A stretch of DNA of 39,305 nt from an uncultured Geobacteraceae bacterium (GTDB lineage Bacteria; Desulfobacterota; Desulfuromonadia; Geobacterales; Pseudopelobacteraceae). Position numbers and translations under genes: made by a program. This document shows, in pieces, positions 1-9,431 of the stretch. Positions within the stretch are counted from its first letter, which is position 1; each line of letters begins with the position of its first letter. The stretch spans positions 1 to 39,305 of the forward strand of contig CAIYDX010000303.1 of NCBI GenBank assembly GCA_903925005.1, given 5' to 3'. The notes under the pieces are model-generated. The model was not told the DNA's origin, did not search any database, and saw only the letters and a list, made by a program, of their open reading frames with translations.

Positions 1-25
1 AATTAATCTTGAAAGGAGATAAAGT

Positions 26-415
26 ATGAAAAAGATTATTGCGTTAACAATAGCCGGATTACTTGCTGCCAGTATATCTGCTTTTGCTACAGATGGTGTT
101 GGAACTACTGACGGAGCATATTCAAAAGGTAATGACAGCGGTTCATGGGTTGTTACCGCGACCAACGTCGGGGCTAACGTCACATTCTCAACAAAATTGT
201 CCGCAAATGTATCGGCAGCTTATAAGGCAGACACAACAGCAGGTCTGTATTATTCAATGGGTACGTCGCACACAAGTGGTAATAAGAGTTATGGAACTGC
301 CTCAGGAGAAAGCCGCATATTCATGAAGGAAGTTACGACTGCCGGCACACCGGAGGCAATTCCTGCCGCCGCAGCAACCAACGTAGACTGGACCGGTTGG
401 ACCGCTGTAAAATAG
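26..415 (+). CDS. PilA-C / Spc-like short pilin partner protein with Sec-type signal peptide
   Basis: ORF with RBS (aaaggagat) directly upstream. Signal peptide MKKIIALTIAGLLAASISAFA. Sequence (DGVGTTDGAYSKGN..SGSWVVTATNVGANVTFSTKL..FMKEVTTAGTP) is recognisable as the pilin C-terminal-like protein found after the short pilA in Geobacter. Confidence 0.85.
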   Translation: MKKIIALTIAGLLAASISAFATDGVGTTDGAYSKGNDSGSWVVTATNVGANVTFSTKLSANVSAAYKADTTAGLYYSMGTSHTSGNKSYGTASGESRIFMKEVTTAGTPEAIPAAAATNVDWTGWTAVK

Positions 416-441
416 GCAGATGCCATATTTGTTTTATAATG

Positions 442-465
442 AGAGCGGGGCTTTTGTCCCGCTCT
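442..465 (+). terminator. Hairpin after the pilA-C-like gene (possible intrinsic terminator or processing site)
   Basis: agagcggg-gcttttgt-cccgctct, perfect 8-bp stem. Followed by a weak T-rich stretch (tgctattta), so termination is probably partial. Confidence 0.55.
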
Positions 466-490
466 TGCTATTTATGGATCAGGAGGATAA

Positions 491-1294
491 ATGCGTACTA
501 TTTGGCAGATGACGGTACTTGTGTTGAGAACGGTAATGCGTGATCGTTTACTACTGGCCGTTGGGATGACCGGTGTCGTCATTTCATGTGCGATACCGGC
601 TTTCAGCCTGTTTTCCATGCGGCAGGTTCAAGAACTCTCAATTACATTATCTCTTTCTGCAATTTCATTTGTACTGCTCGTTTTTACCCTGCTGCTCGGT
701 TCATCATCCATCTGGCACGATATTGACCGTCGGTTTACCACCTCCCTTCTTGGCCTCCCCTTGTCCCGCAGTTCGTACGTCTTGGGCAAGTTCTGCGGAA
801 TATCACTGGTGATCATAGGTTGCGGCCTGCTGCTTGGAGTTATTGCCCTTGGCATTATTGCCTTTTCATCAACATTGTATATCTCGGATCTGCCCATTCT
901 ATGGGGTAATGTCATTTCAGCAATTTGTGCCGATATTTGTAAATATCTGCTGCTGCTTGCCGTGGCGTTACTGATTTCAACAGTTGGAACATCCCAGTTT
1001 TTTCCGTTTTTTTCGTCGTTGGCGGTGTATCTTGCCGGGAGCGCCAGTCAGGAGGTATCGGAATATGTCGCAAGCCAGTATGGCAAGACAATGTCCCCGG
1101 TAGTTCGGGAGACTTCGCAATGGCTTTATTACATCATTCCAAACTTTTCCGCTTTTAATTTCAAGGTCTATGCGATTTACAGTTTACCATTGCCGGTCAA
1201 AAACATACTCTGGAGCGGTACCTATTTTCTGGTCTATGCGGGGCTTCTGCTCGTATGCGCTGTATGGTCGTTTGAACGCAGGGAAATGCAATGA
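491..1294 (+). CDS. ABC-2 type transporter permease (PilI-like by position)
   Basis: Polytopic membrane protein with RBS aggagg. In an operon with the ATPase at 2142. Position after the pilin matches the pilGHI-type arrangement. Confidence 0.7.
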   Translation: MRTIWQMTVLVLRTVMRDRLLLAVGMTGVVISCAIPAFSLFSMRQVQELSITLSLSAISFVLLVFTLLLGSSSIWHDIDRRFTTSLLGLPLSRSSYVLGKFCGISLVIIGCGLLLGVIALGIIAFSSTLYISDLPILWGNVISAICADICKYLLLLAVALLISTVGTSQFFPFFSSLAVYLAGSASQEVSEYVASQYGKTMSPVVRETSQWLYYIIPNFSAFNFKVYAIYSLPLPVKNILWSGTYFLVYAGLLLVCAVWSFERREMQ

Positions 1295-2145
1295 ATACGA
1301 AGCTGCTGTTCATAATACTGTTTGTTGCATATACGGCATTGATTATTCCCTTCTCAACGTTTATGAAACAGCGTCCTGTCGCGGTCAAGCTTGGGTATAC
1401 CCCGGAGGCCAGGGTTATCAGGCTGGTGGCGCCGGAGTATCGTCAGATGTTTGCCCAGAGTTCAGTGGTGCGGGTTCTGTTCTATTACGGGACATTACTT
1501 GACGAATTCACCAACAGGGTGAAACTGCAGCCGGAATATTTCAATATGTTCAGGACACTTCAGATTGCTGTAAAACTCGATCCGTATAATATGGATGCCT
1601 ATTATTTTGCGCAGTCCGCCTTTACCTGGGAACTAAAAAAAATCAGGGAAGTTAACGATCTTCTGAACTATGGAATGGAATATCGTACCTGGGACGGTCA
1701 ATTGCCGTTTTACGCAGGATTCAATTGTGCTTACTTTCTCAAGGATTTTGCTTCTGCGGCAAAATATTTTCAGGAGGCGGCCAGGCGCTCTCATGAACCT
1801 TTGTACGCAAATCTTGCGGCACGTTATTTTTATGAATCAGGCTCGACGGAATTGGGGCTTGCCTTTCTAAAAAACATGGTTCAGTCAGCCAAGGAAGAAA
1901 AAATCAAGAAGGTCTATCAGGTCAGGATAACAGCCCTTGCTCAGGTCAGAGAGCTTGAACGCGCCCTGGCTAAGTACATTTCAAGCAAAGGTGTCGCGCC
2001 CGGTACAATTGACGATCTTGCGCATCAGGGTTTTATCAGCAGTATCCCTCGTGATCCCTATGGTGGCACATATTATTTAGAAACAAACGGCAGAATTGCG
2101 ACTACCAGCAAATTCGCTTTTGCCGATTCGGGGATAAAAAAATGA
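1291..2145 (+). CDS. Membrane-anchored TPR-like protein with a pseudopilin-like C-terminus (PilG-like by position)
   Basis: N-terminal TM segment, helical repeat-like body, C-terminus GTIDDLAHQGFISSIPRDPYGGTYYLETNGRIATTSK. ATGA overlap with the upstream gene. Confidence 0.55.
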   Translation: MNTKLLFIILFVAYTALIIPFSTFMKQRPVAVKLGYTPEARVIRLVAPEYRQMFAQSSVVRVLFYYGTLLDEFTNRVKLQPEYFNMFRTLQIAVKLDPYNMDAYYFAQSAFTWELKKIREVNDLLNYGMEYRTWDGQLPFYAGFNCAYFLKDFASAAKYFQEAARRSHEPLYANLAARYFYESGSTELGLAFLKNMVQSAKEEKIKKVYQVRITALAQVRELERALAKYISSKGVAPGTIDDLAHQGFISSIPRDPYGGTYYLETNGRIATTSKFAFADSGIKK

Positions 2146-3023
2146 GTGAAGCATTGCATATGGAATGCCTGACAAAGGTTTATCGTGGGAAAAAAGGTCT
2201 TACGGTGCCGGCGCTGCTTGGCTTGACGCTTTCACTCTCACGGGGAGAAGTGTTCGGGTTTCTTGGCCCGAACGGTGCCGGTAAAAGCACGACGATAAAG
2301 TTGTTGATGGGACTCATAAAACCGACCAGCGGTGTCGCAACAATTTTTGAAACACCCGTTTCTGATGCCTCCGCCCGTTTGAGGGTCGGATTTCTTCCAG
2401 AAAATCCCTCTTTTCCCGACAATCTGACCGGTCGTGAATATATGCGATTTGTTGGGAAAATATTCGGAATGGATGAATCGCTGCTTGAAGTTGAAATCAC
2501 TCGCCTGCTTGGGCAGCTTCAATTGCTGGATTCGGCCGATCGTTACATTCGAGGTTACAGCAAGGGAATGGTTCAACGGCTTGGCCTGGCTCAGGCTATG
2601 CTGCATGATCCGGATCTGTATATTCTCGATGAACCGATGAGCGGTCTCGATCCTATCGGGCGCGCGTTGGTCAAGGATATAATAAAGTCACTCAAGCAGA
2701 GCAACAAAACGGTTTTCTTTTCAACCCATATCACTTCCGATGTTGAAATTGTCTGTGATCGGGTCGGTGTAATAGCCGGAGGTAGATTAATGGCTCTGGA
2801 CAGTGTTCAGAGTATCCTGTCAAGCGGCGTTGAGGGCTTTCAGGTTCAAATGAGGAGAGAAGCTTCGACAGCTATTGAAGAGGTTTATGTAGAACAGAAC
2901 AATCTGCAGAACTTTCTTGCAGGGGCGATTTCATCCGGAACCGCTATCGAAAGTGTCGAACCGATACGAAAGGATATGGAAGCTTTTTTTCTGCAGATAG
3001 TAAGCAAAAGTCATGAAGATTAG
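2142..3023 (+). CDS. ABC transporter ATP-binding protein (PilH-like by position)
   Basis: Walker A GPNGAGKST, signature YSKGMVQRLGLAQAMLHDPDLYILDEPMSGLDP, H-loop STHI. Confidence 0.9.
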   Translation: MSEALHMECLTKVYRGKKGLTVPALLGLTLSLSRGEVFGFLGPNGAGKSTTIKLLMGLIKPTSGVATIFETPVSDASARLRVGFLPENPSFPDNLTGREYMRFVGKIFGMDESLLEVEITRLLGQLQLLDSADRYIRGYSKGMVQRLGLAQAMLHDPDLYILDEPMSGLDPIGRALVKDIIKSLKQSNKTVFFSTHITSDVEIVCDRVGVIAGGRLMALDSVQSILSSGVEGFQVQMRREASTAIEEVYVEQNNLQNFLAGAISSGTAIESVEPIRKDMEAFFLQIVSKSHED

Positions 3024-4731
3024 TGTTCTGACTCAGTGTCTGCTGCTGCTGCTGTTTGTTGTAGTTCTGTATCATGCAACTTTTGATGCGGAATTGATAT
3101 CAGTTGATGATCCGCACATTGTGGCAACTTATGGAATAAACGGGTCCAAAACACTCTCAGATATTCTTGTTCCTCGCAATACATCCTATTATCGGCCCCT
3201 TATTGAGCTGTCTTATCATATGGACGGTCAACTGTGGGATATGACCCCTCGATTCCTCCATGTAGAAAATGTTCTGCTTCATGCTGTAAACACCATTCTG
3301 GTGTTTTTTCTTACACTACAATTGATTCTGCTTTACGGTGGTGGCGGCTCGCTCCCCTTTGTAACAGCCCTTTTGTTCGCCGGCCATCCGGTAAACAGTG
3401 AGGCTGTTGCCTGGTTTGCAGGCAGAACAGACCCACTGGCTGCGATATTTGTGCTGTCGGGAACAATACTTATTCTCAGATGGCACCGATTGGGAACCCG
3501 GTCTCCAATCGAAGTACTGTTTGCTTTGGCACTAGGCGGCTCTGGAGTTCTTGCCAAAGAAACTGCAGGCATGTTCTTTTTTACGTTGTACTGTCTGCCG
3601 GTAAATATATTTGAGGTATTTAAAGAGAAAATATCTAAATCTGTTTTTTGGGGAATGATTCTGGCAGCAGTATTAGCATCAGGGTTTATTGCAAAACAGT
3701 GGATGGGGGGCGGTAATGCCTCGTTTGTGTCTATTTTAAATTTTAATACAGATGCTATTGGCTTGAAACTGTTTATGCTGATCAAAAGCATCGGTTTCTA
3801 TGCAAGTAAACTCGTTTTTCCGATACCGCTTAATTTTGCCACTATTTCATTGCATTGGGCCTACAGTCTTGTTGGTCTCGCATTTATGATATGGGTATAT
3901 AGTGCAATTAAATGGGGAGGGGAGAGCTCCTTTTTACCCGCATGCATGCTGATGTATCTGATTCCGCCGCTGTTTGTTTCAATTTCCGGGATCTCCTGGG
4001 TACCGGTCGCCGAAAGATATCTCTATATTCCGGGAGTTTTTTTTATTGTCTACGTAACCACCGTATCAGAGAAATTCGCCCGAAAAAGAAATCGTTCGAA
4101 AGTATTTTACTTTATTGCGGGAATAGTGGTTCTGATGTCATCATATATCACTTATAATCGAACCATGGACTGGCATGACAGCATGTCCATTCTCAGGGAT
4201 TCAGTTGCGAAATCCCCGGAATTTGGCGATCTTCGTAATGATTTGGCTGCCAAGCTGTTTCAGAATGGAGAGATGGAAGAGGGGCGGTACGAACTCAAGG
4301 CTGCATTGGAACTGAGTCATAATCCGCATGTCGATCACCTTGTCCGTCTTAATTTGTTGGAATCCAGAATCAAAGGCAAGTCTGCAGAAGAGACTCTAGT
4401 TATTCTCAATCGGGAACTTCAGGACAGAAGCAATGCTTCAGTCGACGAGTTAGGGATTCTGAGGAGTGCTCTGGAGCGCTATTTTACTACCACGACCGAT
4501 CTGGTTAATCGTAGAAAACTGTCACAAGAAATTGTGGAATTGAGTGATATAATGCTTAAACGCCAACCAGATCCGTATTTATTGTACAGAAGCGGTCAAC
4601 ATCTGCTTTTTCTTGGGGAGAAGAAGCGCGCTGCCGCATATTTTTTAAGGGCTTACGCGGAGGCACCGAAGAGTGCCGCGTACAGGGATGCAGCGCGAAC
4701 TCTTGCCGATAAACTGGGGAAACAAGAATGA
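3013..4731 (+). CDS. TMTC-like GT-C membrane glycosyltransferase with C-terminal TPR-like region
   Basis: Polytopic N-terminus with SVDDPHI and the TMTC-type segment FAGHPVNSEAVAWFAGRTDPLAAIF. Soluble TPR-like C-terminus. Overlaps the ABC ATPase gene by 11 nt. Confidence 0.7.
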   Translation: MKISVLTQCLLLLLFVVVLYHATFDAELISVDDPHIVATYGINGSKTLSDILVPRNTSYYRPLIELSYHMDGQLWDMTPRFLHVENVLLHAVNTILVFFLTLQLILLYGGGGSLPFVTALLFAGHPVNSEAVAWFAGRTDPLAAIFVLSGTILILRWHRLGTRSPIEVLFALALGGSGVLAKETAGMFFFTLYCLPVNIFEVFKEKISKSVFWGMILAAVLASGFIAKQWMGGGNASFVSILNFNTDAIGLKLFMLIKSIGFYASKLVFPIPLNFATISLHWAYSLVGLAFMIWVYSAIKWGGESSFLPACMLMYLIPPLFVSISGISWVPVAERYLYIPGVFFIVYVTTVSEKFARKRNRSKVFYFIAGIVVLMSSYITYNRTMDWHDSMSILRDSVAKSPEFGDLRNDLAAKLFQNGEMEEGRYELKAALELSHNPHVDHLVRLNLLESRIKGKSAEETLVILNRELQDRSNASVDELGILRSALERYFTTTTDLVNRRKLSQEIVELSDIMLKRQPDPYLLYRSGQHLLFLGEKKRAAAYFLRAYAEAPKSAAYRDAARTLADKLGKQE

Positions 4732-5573
4732 ACGTGTATTACTATTTAGTCGCGATGCGTCCAAAACAGTGGCTTAAGAACCTGATGCTGTTCTTTCCGC
4801 CGTTTCTAGCAGGCCATATATTGATGCAAGGTGTCATCATCAAAGGGGTGGTGCCGTTCATTGCGTTTTGTCTGACTTCCAGCTCCGGGTATATTTTTAA
4901 TGATCTTCTGGATCGTGGCATGGATGCTCGCCATCCTCAGAAGAGTTTGCGACCGATAGCTTCGGGTGCCATTAATCCGGTTTACGCAAGCGCGCTCTCA
5001 GCAATTCTGTTTATTAGCGGCCTGCTGCTTGCATGGCTCATATCCTCACGCTTATTGTGGTTTCTTGTCGGTTATGCTGTAATTACCATATCCTACTCCC
5101 TGCTGTTAAAATCGTTTCCTATTGTCGATGTTTTCTGTATTTCGTCCGGTTTTCTCATTCGCCTCCTGGCAGGTGGCGAGGTGTTTCAGATTCCGATCTC
5201 TCCATGGCTGTTTATGACGGTTTTTTTACTGGCTGTATTCCTCAGTACAGGTAAACGACTGAGCGAGTTACGATCTCTGGGTGATAAGGCCGTAGAGCAT
5301 CGCGCGAGTCTTGCCAGCTATCCACCCGGCTTTCTGGACGGCACAATGTATGTGAGCGGCTCCGCAGTGCTGGTTACGTATGCAATGTACTCGCTGAACA
5401 GACATACGCTGATATACAGCGTTCCGTTATGTCTGTTCGGATTGCTTCGCTATATGTTGCGGGTCAGTTCAGGTAAGGGGGGCGATCCGACAGATTCGCT
5501 GCTGAAGGACCGGCTGCTTTTCATGGTCGGAGCGGTCTGGGTACTGATGGTATATGTGAGCATCTACCGATGA
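4728..5573 (+). CDS. UbiA-family decaprenyl-phosphate phosphoribosyltransferase-like protein
   Basis: MRPKQWLKNLMLFFPPFLAG start, NDLLDRGMDARHPQKSLRPIASG prenyltransferase motif, polytopic. Confidence 0.8.
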   Translation: MNVYYYLVAMRPKQWLKNLMLFFPPFLAGHILMQGVIIKGVVPFIAFCLTSSSGYIFNDLLDRGMDARHPQKSLRPIASGAINPVYASALSAILFISGLLLAWLISSRLLWFLVGYAVITISYSLLLKSFPIVDVFCISSGFLIRLLAGGEVFQIPISPWLFMTVFLLAVFLSTGKRLSELRSLGDKAVEHRASLASYPPGFLDGTMYVSGSAVLVTYAMYSLNRHTLIYSVPLCLFGLLRYMLRVSSGKGGDPTDSLLKDRLLFMVGAVWVLMVYVSIYR

Positions 5574-6568
5574 GTAGTGTCGCCATTATTTTGGTAAACT
5601 GGAATGGCTGGCGCGATACTGTTGAGTGCCTGGAAAGTCTGCTGCTCCTTACATATCGGAATTATAAAATTATTGTCTGTGACAACGGCTCCGGAGATGA
5701 TTCGCTGCAAAGAATCGGCAGTTGGGCGGATGCCCATGGCATCAGCTATCGTGAATACCAAAGGTCTGAGGCACAGTCCGGCGGCGTGCTTGCGGATGAT
5801 TACCTGCTGACACTGGTCCAAAATGATGAAAATCTCGGATTCGCGGGAGGCAATAATGTGGGACTGCGTTATGTTATGGCGCGCGGCAATGACGATTATT
5901 GCTGGCTTTTGAATAATGACACGGTTGTGGAACCGGACGCTTTGACGCACATGGTATTGCGGATGCAGCACCAACATCAGGTTGGAATCTGCGGCTCCAC
6001 TGTGCGTTTGTATGGTGATCGTCAACAGGTCCAGGCGATGGGAGGGGGACATTATTGCCGTTGGATCGGTCTACCCTGGCATTACGGACGTTTTTTTCAC
6101 CGTGGCAGGGAGATATGCCAACTGCGGGCAGAGTCATGGATGAATTATGTCGAGGGCGCATCCATGCTCGTGTCACGGCAGTTTCTGCAGGATGTCGGCC
6201 TGATGTGTGAGGATTATTTCCTCTATTTCGAGGAGGCCGACTGGGCGTTACGCGCCAAGGGACGTTTCAGTCTTGGGTATGCGCCGCAGAGTATTGTGTA
6301 TCATAAAGTTGGCAGCAGTATCGGTACAAGCAGTAATCCGGCAACCATGAGTTATGTCAGTGATTATTTTAATATCCGGAACCGGCTCCTCTTTACCAGG
6401 CGGTTCTATCCTGCGGCTCTGCCGACAGTATGGCTGGTGATTGTCGGCTCCTTTTTCCTGCGGCTTTGTATGGGGAAATGGGAGCGGGCCATGATGATTT
6501 TCAGGTTGCTGTTTTACATAACTGGCCGACAGAACTGTGCGCTGTCCGTCAGTCGCACCGAACCATGA
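5570..6568 (+). CDS. GT2 family glycosyltransferase (rhamnosyltransferase-like)
   Basis: VAIILVNWNGWRDTVECLESLL, NDENLGFAGGNNVGLRY, LLNNDTVV; ATGA overlap with the upstream gene. Confidence 0.88.
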   Translation: MSSVAIILVNWNGWRDTVECLESLLLLTYRNYKIIVCDNGSGDDSLQRIGSWADAHGISYREYQRSEAQSGGVLADDYLLTLVQNDENLGFAGGNNVGLRYVMARGNDDYCWLLNNDTVVEPDALTHMVLRMQHQHQVGICGSTVRLYGDRQQVQAMGGGHYCRWIGLPWHYGRFFHRGREICQLRAESWMNYVEGASMLVSRQFLQDVGLMCEDYFLYFEEADWALRAKGRFSLGYAPQSIVYHKVGSSIGTSSNPATMSYVSDYFNIRNRLLFTRRFYPAALPTVWLVIVGSFFLRLCMGKWERAMMIFRLLFYITGRQNCALSVSRTEP

Positions 6569-7287
6569 TCGACACTGTCCGGATATCGGTTGTCACGGTA
6601 GTCAGGAATGACGCCGATCACCTTGAGTCGACCATACTCAGCGTTATTGAAAAGCAGGCAATTCAGAATATCGACTACATTATTATTGATGGTGGTTCAT
6701 CGGATGGAACGACGGATATCATCAAAAAATATGCTGATCATGTTAAATATTGGGTCAGCGAACCTGATAACGGGATCTATGATGCCATGAACAAGGGGTG
6801 GGCTGCTGCGGATAACAGTTTCATTATGTTTCTTGGCGCTGGAGACAAGATCATTTCACTTCCGGATGCGATGAATTGTTATCATCAGAACAGCGTGATA
6901 TACGGTTCGGTACTGATAGGGGACAGGACGGTTTTTAAAGCCAGAGCGGATTATCATCTGAAGCTGTATAACTCGCTTCATCATCAGGCGCTCCTGGTGA
7001 ATAAGGCGCTGCACAAAGCTCCTCCTTTCGATCTCCGCTATCCGGTATATGCGGATTTTGATTTCAATCAGCGGTTAAGGAAAGCCGGAGCCGATTTTAT
7101 TTTTTCGCCGTACTTTATCGGATATGCCAGACCCGGCGGAGTGAGTGACCGGCAGTGCTTTTCAGAGTCATTGAAGATTATTTTGAATAATTTTGGGGTT
7201 ATGTGGGCAACACTGGCTTTTTCAACGTACTATGCAATGAGGATGTTTCCAGTCCTAAAACGGCTGCGACCTTTTCAGGAAACCTGA
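6565..7287 (+). CDS. GT2 family glycosyltransferase
   Basis: ISVVTVVRNDADHLESTILSV, DYIIIDGGSSDGT, SEPDNGIYDAMNKG. ATG at 6565 overlaps the TGA of the previous gene, so the 6430 ORF start is probably too early. Confidence 0.87.
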   Translation: MIDTVRISVVTVVRNDADHLESTILSVIEKQAIQNIDYIIIDGGSSDGTTDIIKKYADHVKYWVSEPDNGIYDAMNKGWAAADNSFIMFLGAGDKIISLPDAMNCYHQNSVIYGSVLIGDRTVFKARADYHLKLYNSLHHQALLVNKALHKAPPFDLRYPVYADFDFNQRLRKAGADFIFSPYFIGYARPGGVSDRQCFSESLKIILNNFGVMWATLAFSTYYAMRMFPVLKRLRPFQET

Positions 7288-7300
7288 ACAGAAAGATACC

Positions 7301-8140
7301 ATGAGCAAAGAAGAAGCGGCACAACAAGAACTGTTTATAGAGCCGAATCGCCCTGCACTCCATTACTGGCATGATGTCTGGAGATATCGTGAGTTGTTCT
7401 GGTTTCTTGTCTGGCGGGATATACTGGTTCGCTACAAGCAGACGGTAATCGGAGTGGCCTGGAGCGTTATCCGCCCTTTTGTGACGATGCTCGCCTTCAC
7501 CGTCGTTTTTGGACTGTTGGCCAAACTGCCGTCCGATGGAGTGCCATACCCTCTGCTGGTATTTGCGGCTATGCTCCCCTGGAACTTTTTTGCTAATGCT
7601 CTTTCAGAAAGTTCCGGTTCTCTGATTGGTAATGCCAACCTGCTTACCAAGGTGTATTTCCCCCGTATCATCATCCCGATCAGCAGCATCATTGCCAGTC
7701 TGATAGACTTTTTTATCTCATTGGTACTTATGGCTGGCATCATGCTCTGGTACGGATATCTGCCGGACTGGCGGGTCGCAACGCTCCCGGTTTTTCTGCT
7801 GTTGGCTTTTCTTCCGGCGACCGGTGCCGGACTCTGGTTTTCTGCCCTGAATGTCAACTACCGGGATTTCCGTTACGTAGTCCCATTCGTTCTCCAGTTT
7901 GGCCTGTATATCTCACCGGTGGGATTTGCCAGCAGCATTGTCCCCGAAAAGTGGCGTTTACTTTATGCTTTGAACCCGATGACAGGGGTGATTGACGGCT
8001 TCAGGTGGGCTCTGCTCAAAGGGAGTGTTGAATTGTCCTGGTTAGGACTCCTGCTTTCAACCTCCCTCTCGCTGTCGCTGCTGGTAACTGGGCTCTGGTT
8101 CTTTCGTAAAACCGAGCGGACAATGGCAGATGTGATATGA
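7301..8140 (+). CDS. ABC-2 polysaccharide export permease (Wzm-like)
   Basis: YRELFWFLVWRDILVRYKQTVIGVAWSVIRPFVTMLAFTVVFG and LLYALNPMTGVIDGFRW are typical of Wzm/TagG permeases. Confidence 0.9.
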   Translation: MSKEEAAQQELFIEPNRPALHYWHDVWRYRELFWFLVWRDILVRYKQTVIGVAWSVIRPFVTMLAFTVVFGLLAKLPSDGVPYPLLVFAAMLPWNFFANALSESSGSLIGNANLLTKVYFPRIIIPISSIIASLIDFFISLVLMAGIMLWYGYLPDWRVATLPVFLLLAFLPATGAGLWFSALNVNYRDFRYVVPFVLQFGLYISPVGFASSIVPEKWRLLYALNPMTGVIDGFRWALLKGSVELSWLGLLLSTSLSLSLLVTGLWFFRKTERTMADVI

Positions 8141-8156
8141 AGACGAAAGATACCTT

Positions 8157-9431
8157 ATGTCCACAGTGATCACCGTCAAAAATCTCGGTAAGAGATACAC
8201 TCTGCGGCATCAGCAACGTGATGAGTACAGCTCATTGCGGGATGTCATAACCAATGGTTTTACGTCTTTCGGTAAAAAGTTGGTACGCCCTTTTCGCCGT
8301 CCCCCTGATTCCGCCGCCTTGAATTCTGACGTTGCTGCGGAAGAGTTCTGGGCACTTAAGGATGTCTCTTTCGAAATCAAACAGGGAGAGCGTATCGGTA
8401 TTATTGGAAGGAACGGTGCCGGTAAATCAACACTACTCAAGATACTGAGCCGAATTACCGAACCTACCACCGGCAGTGTCCGCATCAAGGGGAGGGTGGC
8501 CAGCCTGCTTGAAGTTGGAACCGGCTTTCATCCGGAACTGACCGGGCGAGAGAATATCTTTCTTAACGGTGCCATTCTGGGAATGAGACGGGCCGAGATC
8601 AAGGATAAATTTGACGAGATCGTTGATTTTGCCGAAATCGAAAGATTTCTCGACACCCCGGTGAAGCACTATTCCTCGGGTATGTACGTTCGCCTGGCCT
8701 TTGCTGTGGCAGCACATCTTGAGCCGGAGATACTTATTGTCGATGAGGTCCTGGCGGTGGGTGATGCGCAATTCCAGAGGAAATGTTTCGGTAAAATGGA
8801 GAAAGTGGGACAGGAAGGGCGGACGGTGCTATTTGTGAGTCATCAACTTGGCGCCATACAAAAGTTGTGCAATCAATGTTTTTTGTTGGGAAATGGTTCC
8901 GTTCAAAGTTCAGGAAAAACAAGCGATGTGATTGAGACATACCTGCAATTGTGCAGGCCCGGCACTGCAATCGCCCCAATACGGAAGGGAAACGGCGCTG
9001 TATCTTTCGTGGATTACCATGTCGGAGATAGTACCGGCAAGCCAAAGGGGCAATTTTTCATGGGGGACACTGTTTATCTGTTCTTTTCAATGGTCGGAAA
9101 GGAATCTCTGGCGGATATCGAAGTGAGCCTGGAGTTGCGTGATGTCTATGGCGATTCTATTGCACACATATCAAACGGAGACGATGGGGTTATCATAAGC
9201 TGCATGAAAGATATGCAGCGAAATTTCCGCGTAGCCATAACAGGATGCAATTTGGCGCCGAAGAATTATTATATTTCATTATGGGCTGGAAAACGGGATG
9301 AAACGTATGACTATCTTATCGACTGTATTGAGGTTACGGTCTTGCAAGGGGTGTTGACCGGTCGGAAACAGCCGTATCCGGAACATGTAAAATGCTATTT
9401 ACCATCACAGTGGTCTGAAATTGATGACTGA
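8157..9431 (+). CDS. ABC polysaccharide export ATPase with C-terminal carbohydrate-binding-type domain (Wzt-like)
   Basis: GRNGAGKSTLLKILSRITEPTTG, HPELTGRENIFLNGAILGM, YSSGMYVRLAFAVAAHLEPEILIVDEVLAVGD, plus a C-terminal extension of about 150 aa. Confidence 0.92.
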   Translation: MSTVITVKNLGKRYTLRHQQRDEYSSLRDVITNGFTSFGKKLVRPFRRPPDSAALNSDVAAEEFWALKDVSFEIKQGERIGIIGRNGAGKSTLLKILSRITEPTTGSVRIKGRVASLLEVGTGFHPELTGRENIFLNGAILGMRRAEIKDKFDEIVDFAEIERFLDTPVKHYSSGMYVRLAFAVAAHLEPEILIVDEVLAVGDAQFQRKCFGKMEKVGQEGRTVLFVSHQLGAIQKLCNQCFLLGNGSVQSSGKTSDVIETYLQLCRPGTAIAPIRKGNGAVSFVDYHVGDSTGKPKGQFFMGDTVYLFFSMVGKESLADIEVSLELRDVYGDSIAHISNGDDGVIISCMKDMQRNFRVAITGCNLAPKNYYISLWAGKRDETYDYLIDCIEVTVLQGVLTGRKQPYPEHVKCYLPSQWSEIDD

